Assembly (NCBI RefSeq): GCF_900116255.1
Contig: NZ_FPAI01000021.1
Location: forward strand, 1 to 47,123
DNA length: 47,123 nt
Source of the DNA: Halolactibacillus miurensis
Lineage (GTDB): Bacteria > Bacillota > Bacilli > Bacillales > Amphibacillaceae
Reading direction: 5' to 3'
Below the pieces are notes generated by a model. The model worked only from the letters and a program-made list of their open reading frames with translations. It was not told the origin of the DNA and made no database searches. The position numbers were made by a program, and so were the translations under genes. Shown here piece by piece: positions 46,869 through 47,123 of the stretch (its first letter is position 1; every line of letters starts with the position of its first letter).

Positions 46869-47123
46869 GCGAGAAAACCCCCATCTTCAAGGAATGTTAT
46901 GGGCTAAGCCCAATGAGTAAGTGGGGGATGAATCGCCTTTGGGCAAGGGATAGGACTTCCCCGTCTTAATTGCCCGACTTGTCGAGTGCTACTTGTATGA
47001 GGTGAAAAATAGTTTGTGTACGAGTACCAAACCCTTTTTCATCTTTGTATTTGTCCACTCTATTCAAAAGTGTTTTTGGGAATCTTAATACAACGGATTG
47101 TTTTTCCATCATAACCCCCTAAA
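46860..47123 (-). mobile_element. End of an IS200/IS605-like element, continues outside the window
   Basis: It starts in the zinc-finger codons of the Mrr-like gene. The end has a large imperfect hairpin: GGCGA/TCGCC and CCCCCA/TGGGGG arms (46869-46936) around an inner GGGCT/AGCCC stem. This subterminal structure is typical for IS200/IS605-type ends carrying tnpB. A small minus-strand ribbon-helix-helix-like gene lies inside. No tnpA, tnpB or iscB is visible before the window ends, so orientation and type are uncertain. Confidence 0.6.
46966..47109 (-). CDS. Small ribbon-helix-helix-like accessory protein of the IS element
   Basis: A 47-aa protein, MEKQSVVLRFPKTLLNRVDK then YKDEKGFGTRTQTIFHLIQV, ending ALDKSGN. 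The beta strand plus two helices with the G-xxTRTQ turn fit the RHH/CopG fold. ATG 47109 is five bases after AGGGGG; an ATG at 47112 is the alternative. Such proteins accompany some tnpB elements, perhaps as repressors. The role is inferred. Confidence 0.6.
   Translation of the reverse strand: MEKQSVVLRFPKTLLNRVDKYKDEKGFGTRTQTIFHLIQVALDKSGN

Noticed and set aside
1-47123. tRNA, rRNA, antibiotic resistance or integrase genes
   Set aside because: No such sequence was recognised in either strand; the only site-specific recombinase is the small resolvase, which fits plasmid resolution more than integration.

Overview
The window looks like most of a conjugative plasmid, or a closely related conjugative element, from a low-GC Bacillota host. 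A Bacillaceae or similar soil/marine Gram-positive fits best. The reasons are the AT-rich sequence, strong GGAGG-type ribosome binding sites, frequent TTG/GTG starts, a Gram-positive type IV secretion operon with a CwlT-like wall hydrolase and a thioester-type surface protein, and the absence of rRNA, tRNA or housekeeping genes. The host species cannot be named from the sequence.

Layout. (1) 1-2.2 kb: the 3' part of an IS200/IS605-type tnpB element cutting a small membrane-protein gene, a serine resolvase with its own promoter, and a DUF6075-like gene. (2) 2.2-6.3 kb: hypothetical genes around a highly structured non-coding block (2751-3272), then a PIN(DUF4411)/ImmA-type toxin-antitoxin-like pair. 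(3) 6.4-11.4 kb: the mobilisation block, with a Fic protein, an ArdC/LtrC-like antirestriction protein and a MOBQ relaxase on the minus strand, an oriT of the RSF1010/pIP501 type, and two small accessory genes diverging from it. (4) 11.5-15.9 kb: the maintenance block, with a parM-parR-vbhA-like operon, centromere repeats, and a replication gene whose leader shows antisense-RNA/attenuator control, followed by iterons. (5) 16-17.2 kb: two XRE-type repressors with operator-like repeats. (6) 17.2-46 kb: one very long plus-strand transfer operon.

The transfer operon begins with a small basic protein and a long structured non-coding stretch ending in a strong terminator. A secreted protein and a large thioester-type surface protein follow, each also ended by a terminator. 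Next come a Tad-like pilus module (TadE-like, TadA, TadB, TadC, a pseudopilin and two nearly identical 47-48 aa mini-pilins) and the type IV secretion genes (VirB2-like, VirB3-like, a VirB4 split into two genes, an EssB/YukC-like protein, a transglycosylase/NlpC hydrolase, VirB8-like, a VirD4 in two ORFs, VirB6-like). A coiled-coil membrane protein, a primase-like protein and topoisomerase III complete it. Repeated intrinsic terminators inside a same-direction operon suggest processive antitermination, as described for pLS20-type conjugation operons.

Mobile DNA has entered repeatedly. There are two nearly identical 1608-bp IscB elements, both after TTAC and each with an omega-RNA region, an IS110-family element with candidate bridge-RNA sequence, the tnpB element at the left edge, and an IS200/IS605-like end at the right edge that cuts an Mrr-type endonuclease gene. 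The second IscB copy sits at the 3' end of topB. Removing it would join topB in frame to the downstream coiled-coil ORF.
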